Shown: positions 57,201-60,659, counted from the first letter of the stretch. The stretch is DNA of 64,000 bases from Doryteuthis pealeii (GCA_023376005.1 CM042176.1:10238351-10302350); one strand, 5' to 3'. Numbers and translations: made by a program. Notes: generated by a model not told the origin, from the letters alone.

Positions 57201-57654
57201 AACTTCAATGAAACTCAATGTAATTTTTTTTTTTTTTATAGGGAAAAAAAAAAAAAAAAAAAAAAAGTTTTAGTCTTTAAAAACCTAAGAATTTTACCTA
57301 TTAAAATTGTAGCCGTTAAAATTGTGTATTTTCTCTTCTTTTTTTTTCTTAAAGATCTGCTCTTTTTAATGTGATTCATTTCATTATTATAATTAAGAAA
57401 TTCACAGAAAAATTTTCTTATACGTAAGTTTAGGCTGTTTTTGAGAAAAAAGATTTACATGACAATTTACAATGTTAATAAATAAATAAAAAAAAAGTTT
57501 AAAGAGAGCAAGGTGCTGTCATACTGAAATTTTGGCCATATTTATTCCTCCTATGGTGAGGCACCAAGAGATTCAAGAGAATACTTACAAGATTATGCTC
57601 AGTACTTTCACCACCAACTACTGCACACATCTCACCAAAGTTACAAGCACATAT
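28253..57654 (-). CDS. PPP4R1: Protein phosphatase 4 regulatory subunit 1, 13 exons, 5' end missing
   Basis: PPP4R1 is a HEAT-repeat scaffold that binds the PP4 catalytic subunit and directs it to substrates. Identity rests on motifs shared with vertebrate PPP4R1 in the right order: VWGVRKGCAESFMAV, SAFQQLGPFISTF, FWRTPLPE, TLGRHNWHCLK, KVRRTLAFSIHELAVILG, FLKDLDEVRIGVLKHL, TDNHRNWRFRLELAEQ and the LLNLANDVIPNVR stretch. Exons in coding order: 57654-57589, 56396-56238, 54908-54784, 53052-52049, 42817-42696, 41328-41143, 39130-38969, 36242-36142, 34678-34558, 32936-32824, 31186-31026, 29212-29055, 28264-28253. All junctions use AG acceptors and GT donors, and phases agree throughout, giving 829 codons plus TGA. 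About 240 N-terminal residues are absent. An extra small exon in the 9.2-kb intron (52048-42818) cannot be excluded. Confidence 0.95.
28340..28985. repeat. 645-bp polypurine (GA/GGA/AGAA) tract in the last PPP4R1 intron
   Basis: The plus strand is almost purely A and G for some 640 bp, in irregular GAGA, AGAAG and GGAG units. On the gene strand this is an unbroken pyrimidine tract filling most of the 790-bp intron between exons l and m, ending close to the last acceptor. Both strands give long open frames of Ser/Leu or Glu/Arg/Lys. These are composition artefacts. Confidence 0.95.
29055..29212 (-). CDS. PPP4R1: PPP4R1 exon l (C-terminal HEAT repeat)
   Basis: The first two bases complete an Asp codon, giving DYFVSTQNPYYEKLVETML then KLQVDKDKDVRYFSAMAP. 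Vertebrates have KDYFLASASCHQEAVEQTIM and LQMDRDSDVKYFAS. It ends GATACA|GTAAGT in phase 0. The acceptor is TTGTTTTAG. Confidence 0.96.
29355..29579. mobile_element. TTAA-flanked MITE, copy 1
   Basis: It begins CCCTTAACATCTTATACTG after TTAA and ends AACAGGATGTTAAGAG. The right TTAA is replaced by a T run. Other copies at 35634, 45985 and 62801 share the whole 225-240 bp body. Confidence 0.82.
29620..29885 (+). mobile_element. SINE family B, degraded, after a B tail
   Basis: The B box (CAGAGTTCAAATCC) and CTCCCTCCAGCTATG body are clear from 29690. A separate tail piece (CTTGTGCCACATCCTGAC) precedes it at about 29648. Confidence 0.75.
29893..30430 (-). mobile_element. LINE C-terminal fragment (CCHC knuckle)
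   Basis: The minus strand reads VVLTHLHMGHAYITHHHLLE, then CTTCQE, a stop, FTVKHILLEC, the same C-x2-C-x7-H-x4-C knuckle as the 19187 LINE. It then reads KLRPSRILHFLKEVGLYSKI. The 3' end carries the GAGGTTGATATGCC tail. It is 5'-truncated with a stop in the knuckle. Confidence 0.85.
30440..30870. other. GC-richer island in a PPP4R1 intron, possible LTR remnant
   Basis: It stands out by CG-containing words (AAGCGCGTTC, TCTCGGCGGGGCCACC) and ends with TATATAAAATG and TGTCTCACAAACG, as in a promoter/LTR. No paired end or coding domain is seen. The 80-codon plus frame here has no recognisable motif. Confidence 0.3.
31026..31186 (-). CDS. PPP4R1: PPP4R1 exon k (HEAT repeat)
   Basis: The first G completes the Val codon of the previous exon. 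It then reads FAQLCWSILEDKSIPAERF and FLPSLLNLANDVIPNVRITS, matching vertebrate QFAVHLMPHLLTLANDRVPN. It ends GTAG|GTAAG in phase 1. The acceptor is ATTTCAG. Confidence 0.96.
31449..31665. repeat. Dispersed repeat shared with 35284-35470
   Basis: CACCATTTCAAGCTAACTG, GGATAGGTTACAA and AAAAAGCTATCAGCATCACT occur in the same order in both places, with an indel in the middle. The class is unknown. Confidence 0.8.
31692..31878. repeat. 187-bp inverted repeat in PPP4R1 intron
   Basis: TGTGGAGAAAGGTAGACAAA on the left is mirrored by TTTGTCTACCTTTCTCCACG on the right, and ATGGATGTTTATTGTGGGTA by TACCCACAATAAACATCCAT. Arms are about 57 bp, loop about 70 bp. Confidence 0.9.
32174..32270. repeat. 97-bp hairpin in PPP4R1 intron
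   Basis: AAAATCTACCTACTTAAGT and CAGTAGCGCAAATCTTC on the left pair with GAAGATTCGCGCTACTG and TTTAGTAGGTAGATTTT on the right. The loop is about 10 bp. Confidence 0.88.
32301..32725. repeat. 425-bp palindromic foldback, 183-bp arms nearly identical
   Basis: Arms 32301-32483 and 32543-32725 are reverse complements. I find only two mismatches, in the segment GAGCTATAGATATGAAG. The loop is 59 bp. The left flank is (TA)n. A lone, diverged arm occurs at 20590. No coding sequence. It lies about 100 bp from the exon j donor. Confidence 0.95.
32824..32936 (-). CDS. PPP4R1: PPP4R1 exon j (HEAT repeat)
   Basis: The exon reads VSTLLKQLHDSHEQYYQNMV and MELVNCFASSHKWATRQ, ending GT|GTAAGT within a Val codon. 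Vertebrate PPP4R1 has VSEMVKKLH and LINELVENFGRCPKWSGRQ here. The acceptor is GTTTGTAG. It is too short and ATG-poor to appear as an ORF. A 425-bp palindrome begins about 100 bp downstream of its donor. Confidence 0.95.
33324..33751 (+). mobile_element. Helitron family 1 with internal deletion
   Basis: Starts TCTTATTATAATGGAGATTC after A. The middle, from the ATTTAAACCTCAATTTAT region to AAGCAAAAATCTCT, is missing about 210 bp relative to 47265. It ends GCACCCGGAGGGTGC...CTAG (33748-33751) before T. Confidence 0.9.
33888..34182 (+). mobile_element. SINE family B
   Basis: A box (TGGTGTAATGGTCAAAGTA), B box (CGAGTTCAAATCC), CTCCCTCCAGCTAT body and the TTGACCTTGTGTCGCATCCT end are all present. 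It directly precedes a family A SINE. Confidence 0.9.
34186..34446 (+). mobile_element. SINE family A, plus copy
   Basis: The tRNA-like head is decayed (TTAGCTTAGTTGGAAGAGTG, GGTTCCTGAATCAATAC). The body includes GAGTAGCACAGGGACCTGTG and AGGAGCTGATGGTAG, ending GGCCACCCCGACGACTTGTC. Confidence 0.85.
34558..34678 (-). CDS. PPP4R1: PPP4R1 exon i (HEAT repeat)
   Basis: The exon starts one base into a split codon after TTTTCCAG and reads QCEPLCDLFHAQENSAFLLP then IALALLNDKVAEVRLAACSL. Vertebrates have LRPIALNLCADKVSSVRWIS at this position. The donor is CTG|GTAAGT in phase 0. A GA microsatellite (about 34745-34850) lies just upstream, so the sense strand has a long CT tract before the acceptor. 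Confidence 0.95.
34745..34850. repeat. GA/GAAA microsatellite
   Basis: (GA)n then (GAAA)n then (GAA)n, just upstream of PPP4R1 exon i on the gene strand. Frames on both strands are artefacts. Confidence 0.95.
35284..35470. repeat. Dispersed repeat shared with 31449-31665
   Basis: Same ordered blocks as described for 31449, here without the central insertion. Both copies lie in PPP4R1 introns. Confidence 0.8.
35634..35870. mobile_element. TTAA-flanked MITE, best copy
   Basis: TTAA (35630-35633), then CTCTTAACATCCTATACC at the left, AACAGGATGTTAAGAG at the right, then TTAA (35871-35874). The 13-bp ends are inverted repeats and the TTAA is the target duplication, as in piggyBac-type transposition. 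237 bp, non-coding. Confidence 0.88.
35930..36120 (-). mobile_element. F3 fragment and A-tract
   Basis: It matches the part of F3 that spans the SINE B insertion site at 10251-10528 but is not interrupted (CTATATGATAAAAAAGGTTG). This shows the ancestral sequence. A 33-A run (36096-36127) follows, just before exon h. Confidence 0.75.
36142..36242 (-). CDS. PPP4R1: PPP4R1 exon h (HEAT repeat)
   Basis: The exon reads LLKPSVRNEYLPKVQNFLTT and DNHRNWRFRLELAE, matching vertebrate REYLYQLQEFLVTDNSRNWR. The acceptor is TATTTCAG. The donor is GCTGA|GTAAGT, so the last Glu codon is split and completed by the next exon. It has no start codon and is short, so a simple ORF search misses it. Confidence 0.96.
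36302..36340. repeat. TA microsatellite
   Basis: (AT)n of about 38 bp, 60 bp upstream of the PPP4R1 exon h acceptor. Confidence 0.95.
36409..36635 (-). mobile_element. SINE family A, minus copy
   Basis: It has GTAAGTAAAGTCGTTGGGGT at the left, the whole body, and a partial tRNA-like head (GAACCTTGTGGTTTCTAGCT) at the right. Confidence 0.85.
36641..36824. repeat. Foldback element, family shared with 57880
   Basis: AACAAAGGGGAACCACTCTT and TGACTGATAAATTATTTATT are mirrored at 36765-36810 as AATAATTTATCAGTCAAGAG and onward. The loop contains GGGTTTAGGGTTAG. Non-coding. Confidence 0.88.
36978..37018. repeat. TA microsatellite
   Basis: Uninterrupted (TA)n of about 40 bp. A 29-bp segment 3' of it (CCAGGAATTATTTAGAAAAT) is the reverse complement of 36369-36390. 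Confidence 0.9.
37066..37549. repeat. Inverted repeat, about 95-bp arms
   Basis: GGCCTACTAATATATACGGC and CAGAATTCTAACAGGCCTAT on the left return in reverse near 37470-37549. The loop of about 300 bp has no coding sequence. Confidence 0.88.
37757..38035 (-). mobile_element. SINE family C, minus copy
   Basis: It has tail (TATTGTCCTAATCTTTGTTA), the GCCTTCTGCAGG and TTCAACCCACAGGG blocks, and the right part with TTGAAACTGCAACC, as in a satellite unit. A single copy of the 143-bp type lies within it. Confidence 0.85.
38040..38760. other. Intronic stretch with a 125-bp spaced direct repeat
   Basis: AGTTTCTTATCAGGCAGGTA occurs at about 38319 and 38445, each followed by a related 35-bp stretch (ATTTCTYATACAAGAT). 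The repeat suggests a degenerate element. A28 run near 38743. No gene. Confidence 0.65.
38969..39130 (-). CDS. PPP4R1: PPP4R1 exon g (HEAT repeat)
   Basis: This exon has 54 codons in phase 0, WKVRRTLAFSIHELAVILG through FLKDLDEVRIGVLKHL to EFLK. It is the best conserved exon, with near identity to vertebrate PPP4R1. The acceptor is TATCCAG, the donor AAG|GTAATT. Confidence 0.97.
39215..39280. repeat. GAT repeat and A/G homopolymers
   Basis: A short GATGATGAT run, an A25 run and a G12 run lie upstream of exon g. The A run may be an old retroposon tail. Confidence 0.85.
39330..39990. other. F3 fragments and unassigned intronic sequence
   Basis: CCTATTTGACCCATAGATGG (39352) and the longer TATTTGACCCATAAATGGGA...CCCCAGAGC (39857-39945) belong to the F3 body. 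The middle (39400-39830) has no recognised element. Confidence 0.55.
40019..40310. repeat. 62-bp direct repeat, 230 bp apart
   Basis: TATATTCCCTACCCCTCTCC through ATTAGTAGTTAGAAT occurs at 40020-40077 and again at 40249-40308, nearly identical. Confidence 0.92.
40320..40560. repeat. AT-rich minisatellite
   Basis: Variants of a 30-40 bp unit with TTAATATTAATTATTCAATT and AATGATAT recur five or more times. Confidence 0.85.
40570..41050. other. Intronic sequence without recognised features
   Basis: I see no gene, hairpin or known repeat. A (CA)-rich stretch lies at 40897. Confidence 0.5.
41143..41328 (-). CDS. PPP4R1: PPP4R1 exon f (second HEAT block start)
   Basis: This exon has 62 codons in phase 0 on both sides. 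It reads EIVPPRLLENFLTMVDPALS and ends FETLAADMQ. Human PPP4R1 has VVPQALLDQYLSMTDPSRAQ, then HCAYSLPGVALTLGRQNWHC. The acceptor is CTCTCCAG, the donor CAA|GTGAGT. Confidence 0.96.
41455..41735. repeat. GA, GAAA and A-rich low-complexity tract
   Basis: Purine-only tract just upstream of PPP4R1 exon f on the gene strand. The Arg/Glu/Lys frame is an artefact. Confidence 0.92.
42395..42600. repeat. GA-rich tandem repeats
   Basis: GA runs with repeated AGAGGCATATGTAGA units (about 42476, 42496 and 42513). Ser/Leu frames on the minus strand are artefacts. Confidence 0.9.
42696..42817 (-). CDS. PPP4R1: PPP4R1 exon e (linker end)
   Basis: The exon starts ATATGAGT after CCATTTCAG. The upstream T makes TAT, so phase 1 is respected. 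It encodes MSSNSITGCYGSDSSMHQSY and continues to ITELCAQQ, ending CAG|GTAAAG. Sequence conservation is low, as in the linker of other species. Assignment rests on splice sites, phase and position between well-conserved exons. Confidence 0.8.
42945..43945. mobile_element. Pogo/Tigger-like MITE, partly duplicated, hosting a LINE insertion
   Basis: CAATATAATAGAACCTCGCTTCACGAACATAATT-type ends occur at about 42953 and 43209 (two tandem left parts). The right end at 43919 (TTGTTCGAAAACCGTGGTTC, CACAGTA) is the inverse-type terminus of such elements. CTTAGGATCCAT and TAAGGGTTAAAGTAG recur in both left parts. No transposase frame survives. Confidence 0.65.
43394..43697 (-). mobile_element. 5'-truncated LINE insertion with 11-bp target duplication
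   Basis: GTAAAATAGAG flanks it at 43383-43393 and 43698-43708. The minus strand encodes YPTCKVQLTTKHILLNCNRL, the same knuckle region as the 19187 LINE, and ends with the GTTGATATGCCGTTAAAC tail. The first Cys of the knuckle is Tyr. It is inactive. Confidence 0.92.
44205..44295. repeat. TA and GATA microsatellites
   Basis: A short (TA)n run and a GATA/AGAT-rich segment (about 44256-44292) lie in the large PPP4R1 intron. The Tyr-rich frame is an artefact. Confidence 0.85.
44374..44527. mobile_element. Mariner-type MITE or deletion derivative
   Basis: GGCTGAAAAGTTCATAGG at the left and CCTATGAACTTTTCAGCC at the right are perfect 18-bp inverted repeats, preceded by TA at the left. 154 bp, non-coding. 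Confidence 0.82.
44752..45070 (-). mobile_element. Dispersed repeat F3
   Basis: It has the TATGGCATATCAACCTTGGT tail (minus 3' end), GGAACCCTAACAGGTACTAC and CCTCAACCACCGCCTTCTAG blocks, in F3 order. Confidence 0.82.
45185..45720 (+). pseudogene. LINE ORF2 C-terminal remnant (YLGS...LLYGC type)
   Basis: Plus-strand frames read LEDQFTYLGSNI, STESDVNISIGKA, TGIDRLSII, VSVLLYGCTNWT and GCRAEDPPG, with stops and shifts between. This order is the familiar post-RT region of animal LINEs. It is a different lineage from the RNase H LINEs here. Confidence 0.82.
45961..46352. mobile_element. MITE (GGACC...GCACCCC family) with a TTAA MITE nested in its end
   Basis: The outer ends GGGACCATGTCACCTTTAA and, in reverse, GGACCCTGTCACCTTTAAGC resemble those of 12431-13087. 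The TTAA MITE (45985 to about 46195) starts exactly at the TTAA of the left end, and its right end is lost. Confidence 0.72.
46530..47090 (+). mobile_element. LINE C-terminal remnant, plus orientation
   Basis: The plus strand reads YCIPCQKPYTIKHILTECSN, the knuckle of the RNase H LINE group, and ends GTGACCCATTGAGGTTGATA, TGCCGTAAAAC and an (AAATC)-like tail. Stops and shifts throughout. Confidence 0.85.
47265..47908 (+). mobile_element. Helitron family 1, full-length reference copy
   Basis: Preceded by A, starts TCTTATTATAATGGAGATTG, ends with GCACTGGGAGGGTGC, ATATATTTG, CTAG (47905-47908) and then T. 644 bp, non-coding, in the large PPP4R1 intron. Confidence 0.92.
48090..48380. repeat. About 105-bp minisatellite, three copies
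   Basis: ATTATTAACTAAATGACTAA through GCCACAGGCTATAGATAATA plus a (CA)n spacer repeats from about 48095, 48188 and 48294. The copies differ mainly in the length of the CA run. Confidence 0.95.
48998..49262 (-). mobile_element. Dispersed repeat F3
   Basis: GATTTTATGGCATGTCAACC, AACCCATAGATGGGATC and CACCGCCTTCTAGCACATA blocks in F3 order. A SINE B-like word (CCCAAGGGTATTAG) follows at 49281. Confidence 0.78.
49270..50820. other. Intronic stretch with minor repeats, no gene
   Basis: Bases 49540-49800 resemble part of an unidentified dispersed repeat (a similar segment is near 44035-44110). TGCATTTCATCTTGGA is repeated at about 50467 and 50538 within a 70-bp direct repeat. Bases 50040-50200 are slightly GC-richer. 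None has a coding domain. Confidence 0.5.
50826..51015 (-). mobile_element. SINE family A, minus copy
   Basis: AGTCTTTCCCCTTTTTACTA, GCGCTAGACCAGGGAG and CTACCATCAGCTCC follow the family A order. The head is lost at the junction with the next array. Confidence 0.8.
51018..51610 (+). repeat. Tandem array of tRNA-like SINE D units (about five)
   Basis: GCGCCCCATACTTCTGGCCT-type segments start at about 51038, 51146, 51320, 51429 and a diverged one near 51568. Between them lie heads with TGGTGTAATG (A box) and GAGTTCGATTCTCA (B box), and TAGTAAATAACTA ends. Spacing varies from about 108 to 174 bp. Non-coding. Confidence 0.88.
51735..52008. repeat. 274-bp palindrome, 129-bp arms, next to PPP4R1 exon d
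   Basis: Arms 51735-51863 and 51880-52008 are reverse complements with few mismatches (TTTATTTATTTGTTGAAT, GGCAACTACCCAGGTTTCAG and onward). The loop is 16 bp. The right end is 40 bp from the exon d donor. Confidence 0.95.
52049..53052 (-). CDS. PPP4R1: PPP4R1 exon d, large disordered linker with polyQ and FWRTPLPE motif
   Basis: This 1004-bp exon (one base, 334 codons, one base) starts after TTTCTGCAG and ends GAGT|GTAAGT. It encodes a low-complexity linker rich in Ser, Thr and Gln: a six-Gln run near the start (mixed CAG/CAA), then repeated Ser and Thr runs. Inside it lies FNTFLFWRTPLPELNIEQDL, which matches the conserved vertebrate segment SFHFWRTPLPEIDLDIEL and fixes the gene identity. 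The linker joins the two HEAT blocks. The downstream open frame past 52049 is intron read-through. Confidence 0.92.
53108..53240 (+). mobile_element. Helitron family 1, 5' fragment
   Basis: TCTTATTATAATGGAGATTA follows A and the match continues through the TTAGTTATT and TTCTCAATGATT segments, then decays. It starts 55 bp upstream of the exon d acceptor on the gene strand. Confidence 0.75.
53743..54166 (+). mobile_element. Helitron family 2
   Basis: Preceded by A, starts TCTACCTATTTATACATATA, ends CTACCCAGGCGACGCCGGGT then AGCCGATG, CTAG (54163-54166), T. The CTACCC/GGGTAG hairpin and CTAG|T match Helitron ends, and the family differs in sequence from family 1. 424 bp, non-coding. Confidence 0.85.
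54288..54720 (-). mobile_element. LINE C-terminal fragment with 3' tail
   Basis: It matches 29893-30240: TTTTATGGCATATCAACCTC tail, TTAGGAAATGTAAAATCCTG and the CTACACACT...CAGTATATG segment. A small direct repeat (ATTCCACTTCTTTTAGGAAA) and a T22 run interrupt it. Confidence 0.82.
54784..54908 (-). CDS. PPP4R1: PPP4R1 exon c (HEAT repeat end, linker start)
   Basis: This exon starts in phase 0 after TTTAG and reads VRMSAFQQLGPFISTFSS, matching vertebrate VRQAAFQSLGPFISTFAN. It then diverges into NNESGLYVSEDGVLHVSRDLAE and ends two bases into an Arg codon at GAAAG|GTGAGT. It closes the first HEAT block and opens the variable linker. An ORF on the opposite strand here is only a shadow. Confidence 0.93.
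55020..55740. other. Intronic stretch, no recognised feature
   Basis: A-rich runs near 55020 and 55535. No gene, hairpin or repeat family was recognised between exon c and the mariner remnant. Confidence 0.5.
55749..55935 (-). pseudogene. Mariner transposase C-terminus remnant
   Basis: The minus strand reads VDNKVQQFLNNMVASWYDMV and QELLQHLQKCIDPNGDYVEK then TAG (55751-55749), the standard mariner C-terminal end. The upstream sequence has shifted frame. The copy is dead and truncated, in an intron of PPP4R1. Confidence 0.88.
56062..56208 (-). mobile_element. LINE fragment abutting PPP4R1 exon b
   Basis: It matches the 29893/54288 LINE piece (TTCTTTTAGGAAATGTAAAA to CAGTATATGTTTCACTGTAA) but lacks the 3' tail. 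Confidence 0.82.
56238..56396 (-). CDS. PPP4R1: PPP4R1 exon b (HEAT repeat)
   Basis: This exon has 53 codons in phase 0, beginning LGRFSSLCEDGVWGVRKG and ending CDRSRW. Vertebrate PPP4R1 has FFQLCSDNVWGVRKACAECFMAVS and DPSRWVRQ at the same place. The acceptor is CCCCAG, the donor TGG|GTAAGT. A LINE fragment (about 56062-56208) lies only about 30 bp downstream of the donor. Confidence 0.95.
56552..56677. mobile_element. 126-bp MITE with 23-bp inverted ends
   Basis: TAATCTGAACATTAGCTACA at the left and its reverse at the right (TGTAGCTAATGTTCAGATTA). The same ends appear at 13888 and 14768 in the larger foldback. Non-coding. Confidence 0.85.
56680..57585. other. Intronic stretch with microsatellites, no gene
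   Basis: A (CA)/(TA)-rich run at about 56770-56822 and long A and T runs at 57220-57265. Nothing else recognised before exon a. Confidence 0.55.
57589..57654 (-). CDS. PPP4R1: PPP4R1 exon a (first exon visible)
   Basis: This exon has 22 codons reading ICACNFGEMCAVVGGESTEH plus NL. It matches the vertebrate segment VCAANFGDICSVVG within the N-terminal HEAT repeats. The acceptor is TTCACAG after a T-rich tract, the donor is CTT|GTAAGT, and both ends are phase 0. The homologous segment lies about 240 residues into the human protein, so earlier exons are missing. I found no candidate for them between 57660 and 64000. Confidence 0.93.
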
Positions 57655-57879
57655 CTGTGAAGAAGAAAAAAATAAATAAATAAAATACAATACAATAGGG
57701 AAGGACTAAAAAAATAAAAATCAGACAAATAAAAGTTTTATATTTTTGGTAATATTTCTAATAGAGTAATATATTTTTGGAACAAATTCTCTAATCAGAT
57801 CAAAAACAGCATTTGTACAAAAAAAAAAAAAAAAAAAAAAATTAAAGATTGAATTGGATGATTTCAGAATAAGAAAAAT

Positions 57880-58049
57880 GGTTATTTCCTATAACTCCAA
57901 CATAAACAAAGGGGAACAACTCTTGACTGATAAATTATTTATTTATTTTCCCCAAACCGTCTTCTTTTTTCCAAGTAGATCAATAAATAAATAATTTATC
58001 AGTCAAGAGTGGTTCCCCTTTGTTTATGTTGGAGTTATAGGAAATAACC
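57880..58049. repeat. 170-bp foldback, same family as 36641
   Basis: GGTTATTTCCTATAACTCCA at the left end and TGGAGTTATAGGAAATAACC at the right are perfect inverted repeats. The arms run about 68 bp. It is about 230 bp upstream of the exon a acceptor. Confidence 0.93.
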
Positions 58050-58097
58050 AGAAAAAAGAATTTAAGAAAACATTTTTTGTAACTATCAGATGAATTT

Positions 58098-58870
58098 GAT
58101 GTTGGTTGGTTTATTGATTTTAACAGCATATCAACCTGTCTGGGGTTATGTCATGCCTAACAGTTAAGAAGTAATATATGGTGTATATTTATATTTTTTA
58201 GTAATTGGTTTTAACGTGTTAGCACCATTGGGGATCATGTTGTATGGTATTGATTAAGTTCATGTCTATATTCTATGGTACAATTTTATTTTCCTCAAAA
58301 AGGACAAAATGTCTTCTATGTTGACATTTTCAAATAGATCTTTCATATTGTTTGCATTAAAATAATGGTTTCTGATGTGAGCAAAAACCTGCATTCCATG
58401 AATAAGTGTTTAACAGTCAAAGGTGTTTGACATGTTTCACATTGTGGTTGTTGTTCTTGTTTGAGTATATAGGAGTGCGTTAGTCTTGTATGACCAATGC
58501 ATAATCGTGACACAATGACTTGTTCCTTTCTAGACTTTCTTAAAGTTGGTCTCCAGTCTCCCAAATTGGGTTTGATTAGGAAAAGTTCATTGTGGATGTT
58601 GTTATTCCAGTGTTGTTGCAATTTTGTATGAAGGAATCTAATAATTTTAGGTTTCAAGTCAGTTTAAGGAATTTTGAACTTGTCGGGGATCAAATCTAGA
58701 GCCGATGTAGCTGCAGAATCAGCTCTTTCAACCCCCCTCACTTCTATATGGCCTGGGATCCAGCATATCATAATCTCCTTAGAGTTAGAGATTGAGTCTA
58801 ATCTATTAAGGAGTTTAATGATGAGGGTCTTCCAGTTTTTTAAATTTTTTTTTATTTCTTAATGATAGTA
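58098..58870 (-). mobile_element. LINE C-terminal copy, second copy of the 19187 element
   Basis: The minus strand reads FLHTKLQQHWNNNIHNELFL, RLCIGHTRLTHSYIL and CETCQTPLTVKHLFMEC, nearly identical to 19187. RNase H residues remain only in part (the GVERADSAA-like end), and the frame is broken upstream near 58660. The 3' tail is the (CCAA)n-type at 58105. Confidence 0.9.
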
Positions 58871-58937
58871 GGACAGAGAGCGAGTCTGAGATATTGCAGT
58901 AGTATTGTATATGTTCTGTACAAAGATTTATTCATTT

Positions 58938-59080
58938 ATTTTAAATGTTGATTGGTTGGGTCATTTTTATTTTATTCTTTCTTGATGGGTACTCAATTTT
59001 TTTTTTTAAATTCAAGTTTTTCTATTTAACCCATAGATGAGACCCTAACAGGTACTACCACTCCTTTAAAGGTTGATATG
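58938..59080 (-). mobile_element. F3 fragment
   Basis: GATGGGTACTCAATTTTTTT, TTTAACCCATAGATGAGACC and AACAGGTACTACCACTCC in F3 order. Confidence 0.72.
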
Positions 59081-59171
59081 AGAAGATAGTAAAAAGAGAA
59101 GTTGCCCAAGGAAGCATAACAAATAATAATAATATAATAAAACAAAGATGTTAAAATGGAATTTAAAAGAA

Positions 59172-59226
59172 AATTTGTATTATTCGGACTATTGTCTTTA
59201 TCTTCATTGTTATCTGTACTACATTC
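59172..59226 (-). mobile_element. SINE family C tail fragment
   Basis: TTGTATTATTCGGACTATTG and TTCATTGTTATCTGTAC match the family C tail. It is joined to an RT fragment. Confidence 0.72.
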
Positions 59227-59412
59227 CAGACGATGGAATCACTACTGTCCCCAGTGTTGGCCAATATATACATGGAATACTTTGATGGCCTTAAGACCTA
59301 TACCACTAAAGCCATCAATGTGGCTGAGATATGTAGGTGACATTTATTCTCTGGCCCCATCAGGAAGATATTCAAATACTAATGTATCATGTGAACTCAA
59401 ACAAGCCTTCTA
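59227..59412 (+). pseudogene. Penelope-like reverse transcriptase fragment, broken
   Basis: Frames read ESLLSPVLANIYMEYFDGL then, after a shift, KPSMWLRYVGDIYSLAPSG. The pattern resembles the catalytic region of Penelope-like RTs (SPVLANIYM...YVDD). The YVDD box has Gly in place of the first Asp. It is dead. Confidence 0.65.
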
Positions 59413-59448
59413 ACTGACAAGATCAATTCCTTATATAGATATTAAAAG

Positions 59449-59615
59449 GTTTGAATTCGGAGTTTTCCTTCTTCACCTGCTGCTATAGTAAATAGCCCAG
59501 TCTGTCCTATTTACCCATAGCTGGATTTATACCTTTACCAAGGGTATTAGCATTATTTGAAATGCATACAGCCTCAACCAGAATTTGAAATCGTGTCCAT
59601 TTTCTTTTATAATTC
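59449..59615 (-). mobile_element. SINE family B, minus copy
   Basis: GGTTTGAATTCGGAGTTTTC, CTATTTACCCATAGCTGG and AGGGTATTAGCATTA are the reverse of the family B body. The head is decayed (AGAATTTGAAATCGTG). Confidence 0.8.
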
Positions 59616-59675
59616 ATAAAATAAAGTGATGTCTAGACAAGCAACAGTGCAAATTTTCAATAGTTTGATAAGCAA

Positions 59676-59928
59676 TTTTTGTAGCTCAGTCGGTAGAGCG
59701 TTCGGCTAGAAACCACAAGGTTCCTAGTTTGATACCGGTCCTCGCCAACTCAGCGTATGAGTAGCACAGGGATCTGTGCGGTAAAGTAAGGAGCTGATGG
59801 TAGGTGTGGCGCTCCACTTCAGATGCTAAAACAATCTCCTTGGTCTAGCGCTATTGAAAAGGGGATAGACTCCCTTGCTGACTGGCTGATACCGACTTTA
59901 GGCCGCCCCGTCGACTTTACTTACTTAC
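59676..59928 (+). mobile_element. SINE family A, best copy with tRNA-like head
   Basis: The head GTAGCTCAGTCGGTAGAGCG (A box) and GGTTCCTAGTTTGATACC (B box) is tRNA-like, but the rest of the cloverleaf is degenerate. The body carries CTCAGCGTATGAGTAGCACA, AGGAGCTGATGGTAG and TCTAGCGCTA...GGGGATAGACTCCC, ending GGCCGCCCCGTCGACTTTAC. This is a SINE rather than a tRNA gene. Confidence 0.88.
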
Positions 59929-59949
59929 AAGTGCAACAAATGTGTCTAT

Positions 59950-60440
59950 TAAGCCTGCATTCTCAGTACACTACAGTAGTGAAACCTTGACCATATACTC
60001 AAGCTATAAGAGGAAACTTGACAATTTCCACCCCAGTTGTCTACTACAAATCGTGCACCGCCACTGGCAGGATAAAGTACCCAACACAAGACGTGCTGGA
60101 CCGAGTCAACATGAGCAGCATGTTTGCCCTCCTCTGCAAGATGCGGGCTTGTTCATATCAGAAGGATGGACAAAGGCTGCATCCACAAAGACCTACTGTA
60201 CAGCGAATTAGTACAAAGCCCCCTGACCAGTAGGAAGACCATGCCAACGGTTTAAAAACGTCTGCAAGGACATGAAGACGTGCCAGATTAACACCAACAT
60301 ATGGGAGGTTAGTACAGAAATGAGTGGCACCAATGTCAAAGCACGAAAAGTAGTGAAACAAAGATGAGAGTAGCCTCCACAGTAAAGAGAGCCACAAGGA
60401 AAGAGAGACAACAGCAGTCCCAGTGAGCATCACAGTTTAT
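59950..60440 (+). pseudogene. LINE ORF2 C-terminal remnant (LYGELV type)
   Basis: Plus frames read SSETLTIYSSYKRKLDNFHP, WQDKVPNT, DRVNMSSMFALLCKMRACSY, QRPTVQRIS and PTVxxFKNVCKDMKTCQINT-like text. The order follows the C-terminus of animal LINE ORF2 (wQDKVPNTEVLxRA, kDLLYGELxxGxRPxGRP). Stops and shifts show it is dead. Overlapping short ORFs on both strands are pieces or shadows of this. Confidence 0.75.
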
Positions 60441-60659
60441 GACTTGTTCAAATAGGCGATGAACTTTTGAAGATAAAGTCATTGTTTTTGCACATCTATC
60501 ATTCTGGCATGTGTCACGAGAAGAATCACGATTGTGAGAGAAAGAGAGATAAGGGGGTTTCCTCTACAAATCAAGATGTAAAATCCAATGATGTCTTTTT
60601 CGATATTTTTTAAATTTTTAACAATTCACTTTAAAAAGAATCTAATTTAGCCTTTTTAA

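Noticed and set aside
59676..59760. Possible tRNA gene
   Set aside because: A and B boxes are present, but arms do not pair and the segment is the head of a repeated SINE.
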